From Clostridia bacterium (GTDB lineage Bacteria; Bacillota; Clostridia; Oscillospirales; SIG627): a stretch of DNA of 64,000 bases. Below are positions 9,034 to 17,292 of this stretch, one piece after another. The translations under genes and the position numbers were made by a program. The DNA is taken from assembly GCA_017507325.1 (NCBI GenBank), contig JAFWBD010000059.1:27472-91471 (forward strand). Direction: 5' to 3'. Each line of letters begins with the position of its first letter. Position 1 is the stretch's first letter. Below the pieces are notes generated by a model. The model worked only from the letters and a program-made list of their open reading frames with translations. It ran no database searches and had not been told where the DNA came from.

Positions 9034-9963
9034 ATGATACAACAAAGTGTTGCAGATTGCATCGGAAAGACACCTCTTTTGCGTCTTCGGAGAGTAGAAG
9101 CGGAAATTTCCGCCCACGGAATCCTTTTGGTCAAGGCGGAATGCATGAATCCCGCCGGGAGTGCCAAGGACCGCGTTGCACTGCAAATGATTCGGGATGC
9201 CGAAAGCAAAGGACTGATCTCTCCCGGTGATACCATCATTGAGCCTACCAGCGGGAATACGGGAATTGGTTTGGCTTCCTTGGCCGCCGCTATGGGCTAC
9301 CGTGTCATTCTGACCATGCCCGATTCTATGAGTGTGGAAAGAAGGCTTCTCTTAAAGGCATACGGAGCCGAAATCGTTTTGACAGAAGGAAAAGATGGAA
9401 TGGCGGGTGCCATTCAAAAGGCTGAAGAATTACACAGAGCCATTCCCAAGAGCTTTCTCCCCGATCAGTTTTCCAATCCCTCCAACCCCAAGGCACACTA
9501 TCTCACTACAGGTCCCGAAATTTGGGCGGATGCGGAAGGAAAGGTGGACGTTTTCATTTCCGCAGTAGGAACCGGCGGTACCATCAGCGGCTGCGGAGCC
9601 TTTCTGAAGGAAATGAACCCCAAAATTCAAATCATTGCGGTGGAACCCCGAGATTCTGCCGTTCTTTCGGGTAAAAAGGCGGGTCCCCACAAGATTCAAG
9701 GCATTGGAGCGGGCTTTATTCCCAAGACCTTAAATACCGATATTTACGATAAAATTTTCACGGTAAGCGAATCGGAGGCCTACGAGGCTTCCCGACTTTT
9801 GGCAAAAAAGGAAGGGCTCTTGACCGGAATCTCCTCCGGCGCGGCCTTAAGCGTTGGTATGGCCTTAGCCAAAAAGGAAGAGTATCTCGGCAAATCCATT
9901 GTGGTGCTTTTGCCCGATTCGGGTGAGCGTTATTTATCCACCCCTCTTTTCGGGGAAGAATAA
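9034..9963 (+). CDS. cysK: Cysteine synthase (O-acetylserine sulfhydrylase)
   Basis: PLP enzyme that makes cysteine from O-acetylserine and sulfide in the cytoplasm. The 309 residues match CysK/CysM. Lys45 in NPAGSAKDR binds PLP, TSGNTGIGL (about 74-82) is the substrate loop, and GTGGTISG (about 175-182) holds the cofactor phosphate. The C-terminal SSGAALS block is typical. The start follows AAAGG. It is monocistronic with its own promoter. It cannot be told from sequence whether CysK or CysM is the closer name; the neighbouring metY and metA at 23-25 kb show that sulfide assimilation is a theme of this genome. Confidence 0.94.
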   Translation: MIQQSVADCIGKTPLLRLRRVEAEISAHGILLVKAECMNPAGSAKDRVALQMIRDAESKGLISPGDTIIEPTSGNTGIGLASLAAAMGYRVILTMPDSMSVERRLLLKAYGAEIVLTEGKDGMAGAIQKAEELHRAIPKSFLPDQFSNPSNPKAHYLTTGPEIWADAEGKVDVFISAVGTGGTISGCGAFLKEMNPKIQIIAVEPRDSAVLSGKKAGPHKIQGIGAGFIPKTLNTDIYDKIFTVSESEAYEASRLLAKKEGLLTGISSGAALSVGMALAKKEEYLGKSIVVLLPDSGERYLSTPLFGEE

Positions 9964-10000
9964 GTCTCCCGAATGCCGAGGCACCCGAGAGACCATCTCA

Positions 10001-10468
10001 TTAAAGCAGATCCATACTGATCTTAATTACGCATTTTCTGACGGTAGCAGTCTCCTCACCGACCTTCAGACAAGGACGGTGTGCATCCCAAGGGAAAAAG
10101 AGTGCAAAAGAATCGGCGGTGGCGACAATAAAGTTTTCGTTTTCCACGTTTTCCAGCAATTGATAATCGGCGGAGGCATCCTCCTTTACCACCTTTTCCG
10201 TTCCGAGGAAAGGGGCGACGCCGATGCGCTCGGCTCCCTCGGGCCAATACATCAGATCAATATATTGACGATGCACCTCGGGAAAAGAGCCCTCAAAGTT
10301 ACGGGGGGTCATATCCATCACGTTGACGTAAAGCGCCTCCCCCTCAATCAGGTGCTTACCCTTCTCCATTTTGCGAATATCGTGTTGCTTCAGATACTCC
10401 AGCGCTCTCTGAACCGCCTTTGGATAAGTTTGAAGATTATCATTGGAATGCAATTTTGATAAAATCAT
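10001..10468 (-). CDS. YhcH/YjgK/YiaL family protein
   Basis: A 155-residue cupin-like protein of the YhcH/YjgK/YiaL family (former DUF386), usually found with sialic acid, beta-galactoside or other sugar genes and proposed to act in sugar isomerisation or anomer handling. The family pattern is visible: GEALYVNVMDMTPR, the metal-type EVHRQYIDLMYW and the C-terminal FFPWDAHRPCL with its histidine. A ribosome site GAGGAG lies seven bases before the ATG. It stands alone here, convergent with cysK; a promoter with an internal palindrome precedes it. Confidence 0.9.
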   Translation of the reverse strand: MILSKLHSNDNLQTYPKAVQRALEYLKQHDIRKMEKGKHLIEGEALYVNVMDMTPRNFEGSFPEVHRQYIDLMYWPEGAERIGVAPFLGTEKVVKEDASADYQLLENVENENFIVATADSFALFFPWDAHRPCLKVGEETATVRKCVIKISMDLL

Positions 10469-10516
10469 TTTTTACTCCTCTTTTCTCGATCATTCGGGAA
10501 TTATTCTTGAGTCCAT

Positions 10517-10543
10517 ATTATACCAAAACGCTTTGGATTGCAA
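10517..10543 (-). promoter_or_regulatory. Promoter with LacI/cre-like palindrome upstream of the YhcH gene
   Basis: On the minus strand TTGCAA (10543-10538), a short 15-base spacer, then TATAAT (10522-10517) with extended TGg. The spacer holds CCAAAGCGTTTTGG (10536-10523), a near-perfect palindrome with the central CG typical of LacI-family operators and with the inner half of a catabolite (cre) box. Confidence 0.6.
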
Positions 10544-10615
10544 CAGTTTTTCAAAACTTTTTGTGCTTTTCCCCATTTAAAACCTCAGTTCTTTTTACCA
10601 AAGGAGAGTTTTGCT

Positions 10616-11887
10616 TTGGCTGACGAAACAATTTGCTTATTGAACGATTCTTTTCCCCCGCTCATTGATGGGGTTGCCAATACCGTTTGCAATTACGCCC
10701 TCCACATTCAAAAGGCGGGCCTTGAGCCGATCGTCATCACCCCTTCGCATCCGAAGGCGGAGGACTCGGCCTTTCCCTATAAGGTGGTTCGCTACAAGAG
10801 CGTTAATTTCTCCAAACGCGACGGATATATGGCAGGTGTTCCCTTTTCTCCCGAAGCGGCACGACAGATTTCCGAGAAAAACGTTTCCGTGCTGCACAGT
10901 CATTGTCCCATCATGTCTACGGTGCTTGCCCGTGCCATGCGCCAGATCTCGGGTGCTCCCATCATTCTGACGTATCACACAAAATTCGACGTAGATATTG
11001 CCAACGTCATCAAAAATCCGATGCTGCAATCCGCTTCCATCAAGGCTCTCGTTTCCAACATTGAAGCCTGCGACGAGGTTTGGACCGTCAGCCGCGGTGC
11101 CGGCGAGAACCTGCGCTCCCTCGGCTATGAAGGTGACTATCTTGTGATGCCGAACGGAGTGGATCTCCCGCACGGTACAATCTCCACTCACAAGATCAAT
11201 GCAGCCACGGCGGGTCTCGACCTTCCCGAGGGGGTTCCGGTGTTTCTCTTTGTGGGCCGAATGATGTGGTATAAAGGGATCCGATTGATTCTGGATGCCT
11301 TAGCAAAGCTGCACCGCGACCACGTGGATTTTCGTTTGATGATGATCGGTGGCGGCGATGAGCTTCCCGAAATTCAAAATTATGCCGAAGAAAGCGGTTT
11401 GGGTGCAAAATGCATTTTCACCGGCCCGATCTTTGACCGCGAGGTTTTGCGTGCCCATTATCAAAGAGCCGATCTGTTTTTGTTTCCCTCCACCTACGAT
11501 ACCAACGGACTTGTGGTGAGAGAAGCGGCGGCCGGCGATCTTGCCTCGGTTTTGATCCGCTCCTCCTGTGCCTCCGAGGGCGTGACCGACGGAGTCAACG
11601 GTTTTTTGGTGGATGAAAATGCCGACAGCTTGTATCAGACGCTTTCCCGATTGGCCAAAAATCTCGATCTGTGCCGAGAGGTTGGAATCGGTGCGGGAAG
11701 GGATCTGTATATTTCCTGGGAGGACTCCGTGAAAATGGCCATGCAACGCTATGAGGTCGTGGTTGAAAACAACAAGCGCGGTCTCTATCGGCGACAAACG
11801 AAATTGGTTGAGGGCTTTCTTAAGGCCAACGGCGAATTGATGGAGGCTTTGGCCAAAATATCAAAATTCAAAAACAGCTGGCGATAA
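10616..11887 (+). CDS. Glycosyltransferase family 4
   Basis: A 423-residue retaining glycosyltransferase with GT-B fold, related to enzymes that put glucose or mannose on diacylglycerol or surface glycans; probably at the inner face of the membrane. The N-terminal acceptor domain starts with DSFPPLIDGVANTV and holds HSHCPIMS and LTYHTKFD. The C-terminal donor domain has FVGRMMWYKGI, the loop before the E-x7-E-like block (FPSTYDTNGLVVREAAA) and NGFLVDEN. The start is TTG at 10616, nine bases after AAAGGAG; the upstream in-frame ATG (10538) has no ribosome site and codes a poor N-terminus. It is followed by a strong terminator. Confidence 0.88.
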   Translation: MADETICLLNDSFPPLIDGVANTVCNYALHIQKAGLEPIVITPSHPKAEDSAFPYKVVRYKSVNFSKRDGYMAGVPFSPEAARQISEKNVSVLHSHCPIMSTVLARAMRQISGAPIILTYHTKFDVDIANVIKNPMLQSASIKALVSNIEACDEVWTVSRGAGENLRSLGYEGDYLVMPNGVDLPHGTISTHKINAATAGLDLPEGVPVFLFVGRMMWYKGIRLILDALAKLHRDHVDFRLMMIGGGDELPEIQNYAEESGLGAKCIFTGPIFDREVLRAHYQRADLFLFPSTYDTNGLVVREAAAGDLASVLIRSSCASEGVTDGVNGFLVDENADSLYQTLSRLAKNLDLCREVGIGAGRDLYISWEDSVKMAMQRYEVVVENNKRGLYRRQTKLVEGFLKANGELMEALAKISKFKNSWR

Positions 11888-11892
11888 AAATT

Positions 11893-11940
11893 CCCCGTTT
11901 TCACAAGACCGAAAGGTCCGGTGAGAACGGGGTTTTCTTT
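11893..11940 (+). terminator. Terminator between the GT4 and GH20 genes
   Basis: CCCCGTTTTCAC (11893-11904) pairs with GTGAGAACGGGG (11921-11932) and encloses a GACC-GAAA-GGTC mini-stem, followed by TTTTCTTT. It lies between convergent genes and probably serves both. Confidence 0.88.
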
Positions 11941-13388
11941 CAGCGATCGCAGATCAAAAGGGCCAATTTATCCAAGGATTTGGCCGCCATACGGTGAAAC
12001 AGATCATAATCCTTCACACGATGTACGTTCCACGTTCTTTCCGATAAAGCCGCGGCATTCTCCATAGCAGGACAGATCTCTTGATCATAGGTTCCCTCCC
12101 ACAGCGAGAGCTGCGCTCCCAGCACGTCATCCCTCGGCTCCAGATGGATGGGGTTTAAATACGCCTCGGACTGATCCCACCAATGATACCAGCTGTGAGG
12201 ATCCCAATCGTACACTTCTTTTTGAGACCAGTGCAAATAATTACGAACCACGTAAAGAGGCTTCCAAGAACCGTTGATGATCCGAAAGCCCTCCTTTAAG
12301 AGATCTTGCGGCATATGATAATGGGTTTCCCAGGCAATCACAACAGTCTCTTTTGGGATACGGCAGGCTCCCTTTTGAGGAAAACCTTCCCACACGATGG
12401 GGGTTCGCCCAAGGCTCAGAACGTGGGAGGCGACCCGCGATACGTATTCGGAATACAATTCATAGCGATCCGAAATTCCCTTTTCCTTCATATATTCCCG
12501 ACAGCAAGGGCAATGATCCCAAACCTTGATGTACGCTTCATCCCCGCCGATATGAATATAATGAGATTCGGGAAAAAGAGATACCAGCTCGGAAAATAAT
12601 TTGCAAATGGCATCAAAGCAGACTTTGCTTCCCGCACAGATGATATCATCCGTTTGAATCCTTTCACCGGTTTCGCTGAGGATCGCCCCGCTTTCCCCAT
12701 GATCCTCCAAGGAATTGGCAAACACCTCAGGGTAATGTTTGACCAGCTGCCTTGCGTGCCCCGGAATATCAAATTCGGGAATCAATTCCACACCGCGAGC
12801 GGCAGCATATTCCCGCATCGTGGCAATCTCCTCGTAAGAATAAGAATCGTGATGGGCAAGCTTCGGAAATCTTGCCGAGGGGATACGGCAAGCTTGATTG
12901 TCGATCAAATGCAAATGCACGTAAGACAGTTTCAAGAAAAAAGCCAAATCGATCATATGCAGAACCTTATCCAAGGGATGCCACTTTCTGGCAAGATCCA
13001 GCATCAGCGTGCGGAAGGGCTTATCCGCATAATCCTCGATCACAGCCCGCTCACAGCGAAGGCCGTTCTCGTCTCTCTCCAGCATCATCAGAGCGGTGGC
13101 AATCCCGTGAGCCATCCCCCCATCGGTAGAGGCGGAAACCACAAGAGAATCCTCTGCTGTGATGCGATAGGAATCCTTTTTCAGATCGGGATCATAGGAA
13201 AGGACGATCCCCTCCCGATCGTTCGGAAGGGCGCAAGGATCCAAATCAAAAATTTTGGCCGCAGACTCCGCAAGCGTATTGACAAATTTTTTCCAAGGCT
13301 CATACCCTGTTGTAACCGAAAACGGAACGAAACAGCTCCCTTCCTTCATTTGGATCTCCTTCGGCGTGGGAATGATATGTCTGATCAT
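11940..13388 (-). CDS. Beta-N-acetylhexosaminidase, GH20 family
   Basis: A 482-residue glycoside hydrolase that removes terminal GlcNAc or GalNAc by substrate-assisted catalysis. There is an N-terminal GH20b-like domain (about 1-120), then the barrel with HLHLIDNQACR, GVELIPEFDIPGH and the catalytic pair Asp283-Glu284 in HIGGDEAY. No signal peptide is visible, so it is probably cytoplasmic and acts on imported oligosaccharides or recycled wall fragments. The start ATG at 13388 has AGGAGG nine bases upstream; the frame is open further upstream but without a ribosome site. No good promoter is seen right before it; read-through from the rubredoxin operon is possible. Confidence 0.9.
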   Translation of the reverse strand: MIRHIIPTPKEIQMKEGSCFVPFSVTTGYEPWKKFVNTLAESAAKIFDLDPCALPNDREGIVLSYDPDLKKDSYRITAEDSLVVSASTDGGMAHGIATALMMLERDENGLRCERAVIEDYADKPFRTLMLDLARKWHPLDKVLHMIDLAFFLKLSYVHLHLIDNQACRIPSARFPKLAHHDSYSYEEIATMREYAAARGVELIPEFDIPGHARQLVKHYPEVFANSLEDHGESGAILSETGERIQTDDIICAGSKVCFDAICKLFSELVSLFPESHYIHIGGDEAYIKVWDHCPCCREYMKEKGISDRYELYSEYVSRVASHVLSLGRTPIVWEGFPQKGACRIPKETVVIAWETHYHMPQDLLKEGFRIINGSWKPLYVVRNYLHWSQKEVYDWDPHSWYHWWDQSEAYLNPIHLEPRDDVLGAQLSLWEGTYDQEICPAMENAAALSERTWNVHRVKDYDLFHRMAAKSLDKLALLICDR

Positions 13389-13439
13389 CTGATATAACCT
13401 CCTGAACTTGTAAGCACACTGCTCATTTTTGTATGCTGC

Positions 13440-13468
13440 AAAGAACCCCAACCGCTTCAGTTGGGGTT
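13440..13468 (-). terminator. Terminator after the rubredoxin gene
   Basis: AACCCCAA (13444-13451) pairs with TTGGGGTT (13461-13468) around a nine-base loop; on the minus strand it ends in CTTT. The weak T-run makes read-through into the GH20 gene plausible. Confidence 0.65.
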
Positions 13469-13488
13469 CCTCGGCTTTGCGTATCTTT

Positions 13489-13647
13489 TTATTCTTCGGG
13501 AGCGAACTGATCCTTCCCTACCGCGCAAATGGGGCAAACCCACTCTTCGGGAAGCTCCGACCATTCGGTGCCGGCTTCAATGCCGTTATCGGGATCGCCG
13601 ATTTCCTCATCATAAACGTAACCGCAAACTTCACATACGTATTTCAT
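13489..13647 (-). CDS. Rubredoxin
   Basis: A 52-residue protein with one mononuclear Fe(Cys)4 centre: CEVCGY near the N-terminus (Cys5, Cys8) and [11 protein letters not shown] near the C-terminus (Cys38, Cys41), the exact rubredoxin pattern and length. It carries electrons to the flavodiiron protein encoded 27 bases upstream on the same strand. GAAGGAG lies nine bases before the ATG. Together they form the known NADH-rubredoxin-flavodiiron oxygen or NO scavenging chain, except that the rubredoxin reductase is not in this window. Confidence 0.96.
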   Translation of the reverse strand: MKYVCEVCGYVYDEEIGDPDNGIEAGTEWSELPEEWVCPICAVGKDQFAPEE

Positions 13648-13674
13648 TGTGTTTTTCTCCTTCAAAAATTGAAT

Positions 13675-14817
13675 TTATAAAAGCTCCTTTGCCAATTGCA
13701 AAACAGCCTTTTGACTATTTTCATCAAGCGAAGCGTGGATCGTAACCACAGTTTCGGTAAAGGAGAGGTTTTTGCACCCCTCCAGCAAGGCCCGCATACG
13801 CTTGGCCGCAACGGGCGCCCAGCTTCCGTTCTCCATCAGAGCAACGGTCCTCCCCTGAAAACCGCGCTCGGTGAGAGCATGAATAAAATGGCTCATAAAG
13901 GGGAAAACGTCGCCGTTATACGTTGTGGTGGCCAAAACGATTCGATCGTAGCGGAAGGCATCCGCCACAGCCTTTGCCAAATCGGATCGGGCAAGATCAT
14001 AAAGAGTAACGCTTTCGCAACCAAGCCTTTTCAGCTCCGCCTCCAAGGCCAAAGACGCTTCCTCGGTGTGGCCGTAAACCGAGGTATAGAAGATCGCAAC
14101 GCCCTTTTCCTCCGGCGAGTACGAGGACCAAATTTGATACAAATTCAAATAGTAGGAAAGATCCTCCTTTAAAACGGGGCCGTGCAAGGGGCAAATCTCA
14201 CGGATTTCAAGGGCAGAAAGCTTTTTCAAAATGCTCTGTACCTGAACGCCGTATTTACCCACGATTCCGATATAATAACGGCGCGCCTCATCGATCCAAG
14301 GCTCATTCTCATCCAAGGCGCCGAATTTACCGAAGGCATCTGCAGAAAACAGAATTCCCTCCGATTCCTCATAGCTCATCATCACCTCGGGCCAATGAAC
14401 CATCGGAGCGGAATAGAAGACCAATTTCCGACTTCCCAGTGTTAAGCTGTCCTTCTCCTTAACGACCAAGCGACGAGAGGCAAAATCCTCCCCGAAATAC
14501 TTTTTCATCATTCCAAAGGCCTGAGCGGTGGCTACCAAAGTGGCCTCGGGGTATTCCTTGGCAAAAAGCATAATTCCCGCAGAATGATCCGGCTCCATAT
14601 GCTGAACCACCAGGTAATCGGGCTTTCTTCCGCCAAGTGCCTTTTTAAGATTCGAAAGCCAAACGGAAGTAAAGTGCGCATCCACCGTATCCATAACGGC
14701 AATTTTTTCATCCGAAATTACGTATGAATTATAGGACATCCCCTTGGGGACCGCATACTGCCCTTCAAACAGATCCAAATGATGATCGTTCACACCAATA
14801 TACAAAACATCGTTCAT
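13675..14817 (-). CDS. Flavodiiron protein (FprA-type, O2/NO reductase)
   Basis: A 380-residue A-type flavoprotein that reduces oxygen to water, or NO to N2O, in the cytoplasm of anaerobes. The N-terminal metallo-beta-lactamase domain carries the diiron ligands His73-x-Glu75-x-Asp77-His78 (HMEPDH), with further ligands in MVHWPE, SADAFG and CPLHGPVL. The C-terminal flavodoxin domain (from about 250) has the FMN loop YTSVYGHTEEA. The start MNDVLYIGVN at 14817 has AAGGAG six bases upstream. It sits between a ZIP metal transporter (10-base gap) and rubredoxin, its likely electron donor. Confidence 0.95.
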   Translation of the reverse strand: MNDVLYIGVNDHHLDLFEGQYAVPKGMSYNSYVISDEKIAVMDTVDAHFTSVWLSNLKKALGGRKPDYLVVQHMEPDHSAGIMLFAKEYPEATLVATAQAFGMMKKYFGEDFASRRLVVKEKDSLTLGSRKLVFYSAPMVHWPEVMMSYEESEGILFSADAFGKFGALDENEPWIDEARRYYIGIVGKYGVQVQSILKKLSALEIREICPLHGPVLKEDLSYYLNLYQIWSSYSPEEKGVAIFYTSVYGHTEEASLALEAELKRLGCESVTLYDLARSDLAKAVADAFRYDRIVLATTTYNGDVFPFMSHFIHALTERGFQGRTVALMENGSWAPVAAKRMRALLEGCKNLSFTETVVTIHASLDENSQKAVLQLAKELL

Positions 14818-14827
14818 TGACAGCTCC

Positions 14828-15586
14828 TTATCCCAAAAAATAGTCAAAAACAAGCATTAAAGAAAACCCGCACAGCAAGGAATACGTTGCGCCTCGCTGA
14901 CTGCCGTGAGAATGGGTTTCGGGGATCATTTCATCACTGATCACATACAGCATGGTTCCGCCCGCAAAGGCCAGTGCAAAGGGCAGGATCGCATTGGACA
15001 GAGAAACCGCAAGGTAGCCGATCAAGGTACCCGCAACCTCAACAATGCCCGTGAAAAGAGCCACCAAAACGGTTTTGGAATAACTGATGCCCGCGCCAAG
15101 CATCGGCGCAATGATAACCATCCCCTCCGGGATATTTTGCAGGGCAATTCCCCCGGCGATCACCAGCGCCTCAGAGGTATTCTCCGTACCGAAGCTGACC
15201 CCCGCGGCAATCCCCTCCGGAAGGTTGTGGATGGCAATGGCAATGACAAAGAGTAGCACCTTGTTCAATTTTTCCTGTCCGTTGGGATGCGTTTCAAAAT
15301 CCACCCCTGCAATCTTATGCAGATGGGGAACAGCCCGATCCATCAGATTCACACAAAGAGCGCCGCAGAAAATACCCGCCAGCGTAACGGGAAGGGCAAA
15401 GCGGCCGCCCGATTCCAAGGAAGGCAGAATCAATCCAAAGGCCGCAGCCGCCAGCATCACCCCTGCCGCAAAGGACAGCATAACGTCATGAAAGCGATGA
15501 TCGGCCTTACGAAACCAAAAACCCAGAAATGCCCCGATCACAGAGGCTCCGCCCACACCGAGGGCAACCGGTAATACGATTCCCAT
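14828..15586 (-). CDS. ZIP family divalent metal transporter
   Basis: A 252-residue integral membrane protein that moves zinc, iron or manganese into the cell. About eight hydrophobic segments are seen, with the two ZIP metal-site helices: HNLPEGIAAGVSFG and ALQNIPEGMVI (the second has Asn in place of the usual His). The loop between TM3 and TM4 is short with a HPNGQEK stretch. The start ATG at 15586 follows GGAAAGGAA; longer in-frame starts lack a ribosome site. It is the first gene of an operon with the flavodiiron protein and rubredoxin. A Fur-type palindrome about 95 bases upstream suggests metal control, perhaps iron for the two iron proteins. Confidence 0.92.
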   Translation of the reverse strand: MGIVLPVALGVGGASVIGAFLGFWFRKADHRFHDVMLSFAAGVMLAAAAFGLILPSLESGGRFALPVTLAGIFCGALCVNLMDRAVPHLHKIAGVDFETHPNGQEKLNKVLLFVIAIAIHNLPEGIAAGVSFGTENTSEALVIAGGIALQNIPEGMVIIAPMLGAGISYSKTVLVALFTGIVEVAGTLIGYLAVSLSNAILPFALAFAGGTMLYVISDEMIPETHSHGSQRGATYSLLCGFSLMLVFDYFLG

Positions 15587-15633
15587 TGATTTCCTTTCCA
15601 AAGAGTCTGTGCTCTTTTTTCTTTTTGCACCAC

Positions 15634-15663
15634 TATTTTCCCACAAAGATAGGATTCTGTCAA
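15634..15663 (-). promoter_or_regulatory. Possible promoter of the ZIP/flavodiiron/rubredoxin operon
   Basis: On the minus strand TTGACA (15663-15658) and, after 17 bases, GAAAAT (15640-15635). The -35 is perfect but the -10 is weak, which would fit a regulated promoter. Confidence 0.4.
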
Positions 15664-15681
15664 GAGATTTCGGAAAAAATT

Positions 15682-15700
15682 ATTGATAAAAATTATCAAT
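15682..15700. promoter_or_regulatory. Fur-like operator palindrome
   Basis: ATTGATAAAAATTATCAAT is a perfect 7-base inverted repeat around a five-base centre. Its core TGATAAAAATTATCA (15684-15698) differs from the 7-1-7 Fur consensus (TGATAAT-N-ATTATCA) at one base. It lies between the HAD phosphatase stop and the start of the ZIP operon. Confidence 0.6.
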
Positions 15701-15708
15701 AAGGAATC

Positions 15709-16347
15709 TCAAAGCAAATCCAATAGCTGTGAAAATTCCTCGACATAATAATGGCACGATCTCTTCATTTCGGAGGCAGCATCGGCAGAGCTTTCGTCGA
15801 AAATACCGCAGACGCGCATTCCCGCACCCTTGGCGCAAAGGTCCGCGTGGATGTTGTCATCCACAAAAAGGATCTGCTCGATGGGAAGGCCGATCCGCTC
15901 GGCTACCGAGTGATAAATGCTCGGATCGGATTTGGTGGTTCCGAAATCATCGCAGGACCAAACGTTTCCGAAGAAATCATACAGCCCCAGCCGCTTCAAG
16001 CAGGGATCCAGAGTAATATGGGGGCTCGCCGTTAAAACGTGGAGCCCGTAGCCGCGCTCGGAGAGCTTCCTCAAGGTTTCCGCAACGCCCGCTTTGGAGG
16101 GGATCCTTTCGCTGTAGGCCAAAATCATTCCCTCGCCCATCATCATCAGAATTTCTTCCGTGGATTTGTTCACTCCGATTTTTTTGAAATATTCCGCCGT
16201 TCCCATGGTTCCCAAGGGCGTGATGGTTTTGATGATATCATCCGCATATGAAACGCCGCAACGGTCTAAAATTCCCAGCATGGTTTCCGCATAGATGGGC
16301 ATGGAATCCACGAGGGTGCCGTCAAAATCGAATAAAACCGCTTTCAT
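15709..16347 (-). CDS. HAD-superfamily phosphatase (phosphoglycolate phosphatase-like)
   Basis: A 212-residue Mg-dependent hydrolase with the HAD motifs: DFDGTLVDS (Asp7 nucleophile, Asp9), the Thr motif in LHVLTASPH (about 104-112), the Lys motif in GTTKSDPSIY and the acidic motif FVDDNIHADL. The helical cap between motifs I and II places it with beta-phosphoglucomutase and phosphoglycolate phosphatase types. The substrate cannot be named. It overlaps the amidohydrolase gene by four bases (ATGA), so it is the third and last gene of that operon. A repeated MMMGEGM stretch in the cap is unremarkable. Confidence 0.88.
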   Translation of the reverse strand: MKAVLFDFDGTLVDSMPIYAETMLGILDRCGVSYADDIIKTITPLGTMGTAEYFKKIGVNKSTEEILMMMGEGMILAYSERIPSKAGVAETLRKLSERGYGLHVLTASPHITLDPCLKRLGLYDFFGNVWSCDDFGTTKSDPSIYHSVAERIGLPIEQILFVDDNIHADLCAKGAGMRVCGIFDESSADAASEMKRSCHYYVEEFSQLLDLL

Positions 16348-17258
16348 ACGTGATCGCTCCCCTCCTCAAGACACAAATCCTTCTCTGAAATCCCGAACAG
16401 CGCCATCGCATTGCGGAAAAAGATTCTTTCCCACAGCTCCTCGGAAATCTCATCCTCCTCCAGAAGCTGATCCAAAAAGGCAATCAATTGAAACGGAAAG
16501 GTGACGGTAGGACTTGTGATATCACATCCGAACAGAATTCGATCGGAAAACTCGTTTAGGAATTTTACCGTATATTCCCGATCCCGCATCATAGCGTTGG
16601 AACCGCTTCCGGCGGAAAGATCACAGTACAGATTGGGATTTTGGCGCATTATTTCTGCAAGCCGCCCCTCCGTAACCTTCTCCTTTATGCGCCTTTTTCG
16701 ATCCTCGGGGCTTTCCAAAACGGAGATCTCGCTCCAGAACGGAACGGCGTGGCCAACAAATCTTGCCCTCGGGTGACGCTGAAGCATACGCTCCATTTGG
16801 GGCAGGCCCGCATCATCCACAACACCGTATGCATCCTCAAAATCTGCGGCAAGATGGAACAGCATGGGCAAGTCCAATTCCTCACAGCAGGAAAAGAGCA
16901 TTTCCACCTGCGGGGAATCAAATCTGAATTTGGAAGTGATCTCCCCCACCCCCTTGGCACCCGCCTTCTTTTCGCTCTCCAAAAAGCCCATCATTTTCTC
17001 TCGCGACCAATTCTCCTCCAGATCCAAGGTCGTAAACCAAAAGAAGCGATCGGGGTATCGCTCGGAAAGTGCTCTCGCATTTTCAGCGGTTAACACCCCC
17101 GGCTTTGACTTCAAGGAAATAAAGGGCAATAGGATCCCCCGCCGAATCCCCGCTTTTTCATACATCAGAAGAAGCTCCTCGGGCGTGGGCATCTTAGAAG
17201 GTGCCGCATCATCGGGCCTCAAATGAGCGTGTATATCAATACGAAATTGTGTTACCAT
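16344..17258 (-). CDS. Amidohydrolase-family TIM-barrel protein
   Basis: A 304-residue member of the amidohydrolase_2 group (decarboxylases and hydrolases with a metal-dependent barrel). DIHAHLRP (about 8-15) supplies the first two metal histidines, LFHLAADF and FVGHAVPFWSE the next, and ILFGCDITSP the C-terminal aspartate. The reaction is unknown; relatives act on small carboxylated rings or lactones. The start ATG is 34 bases after the alpha/beta-hydrolase stop and it overlaps the HAD gene by four bases. The three hydrolases may form a catabolic set, but no transporter or regulator is next to them to show the substrate. Confidence 0.85.
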   Translation of the reverse strand: MVTQFRIDIHAHLRPDDAAPSKMPTPEELLLMYEKAGIRRGILLPFISLKSKPGVLTAENARALSERYPDRFFWFTTLDLEENWSREKMMGFLESEKKAGAKGVGEITSKFRFDSPQVEMLFSCCEELDLPMLFHLAADFEDAYGVVDDAGLPQMERMLQRHPRARFVGHAVPFWSEISVLESPEDRKRRIKEKVTEGRLAEIMRQNPNLYCDLSAGSGSNAMMRDREYTVKFLNEFSDRILFGCDITSPTVTFPFQLIAFLDQLLEEDEISEELWERIFFRNAMALFGISEKDLCLEEGSDHV

Positions 17259-17292
17259 AAATATCTCCGAAATCCATTTGACAAAGCAGGAA

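Noticed and set aside
9964..10000. Inverted repeat GTCTCCCG...CGAGAGAC between cysK and the YhcH gene considered as a terminator
   Set aside because: One mismatch in an eight-base stem and no T-run on either side; too weak to list.
13429..13680. Plus-strand open frame across the rubredoxin gene
   Set aside because: The minus strand codes a full rubredoxin with all four cysteines and a ribosome site; the plus frame has neither.
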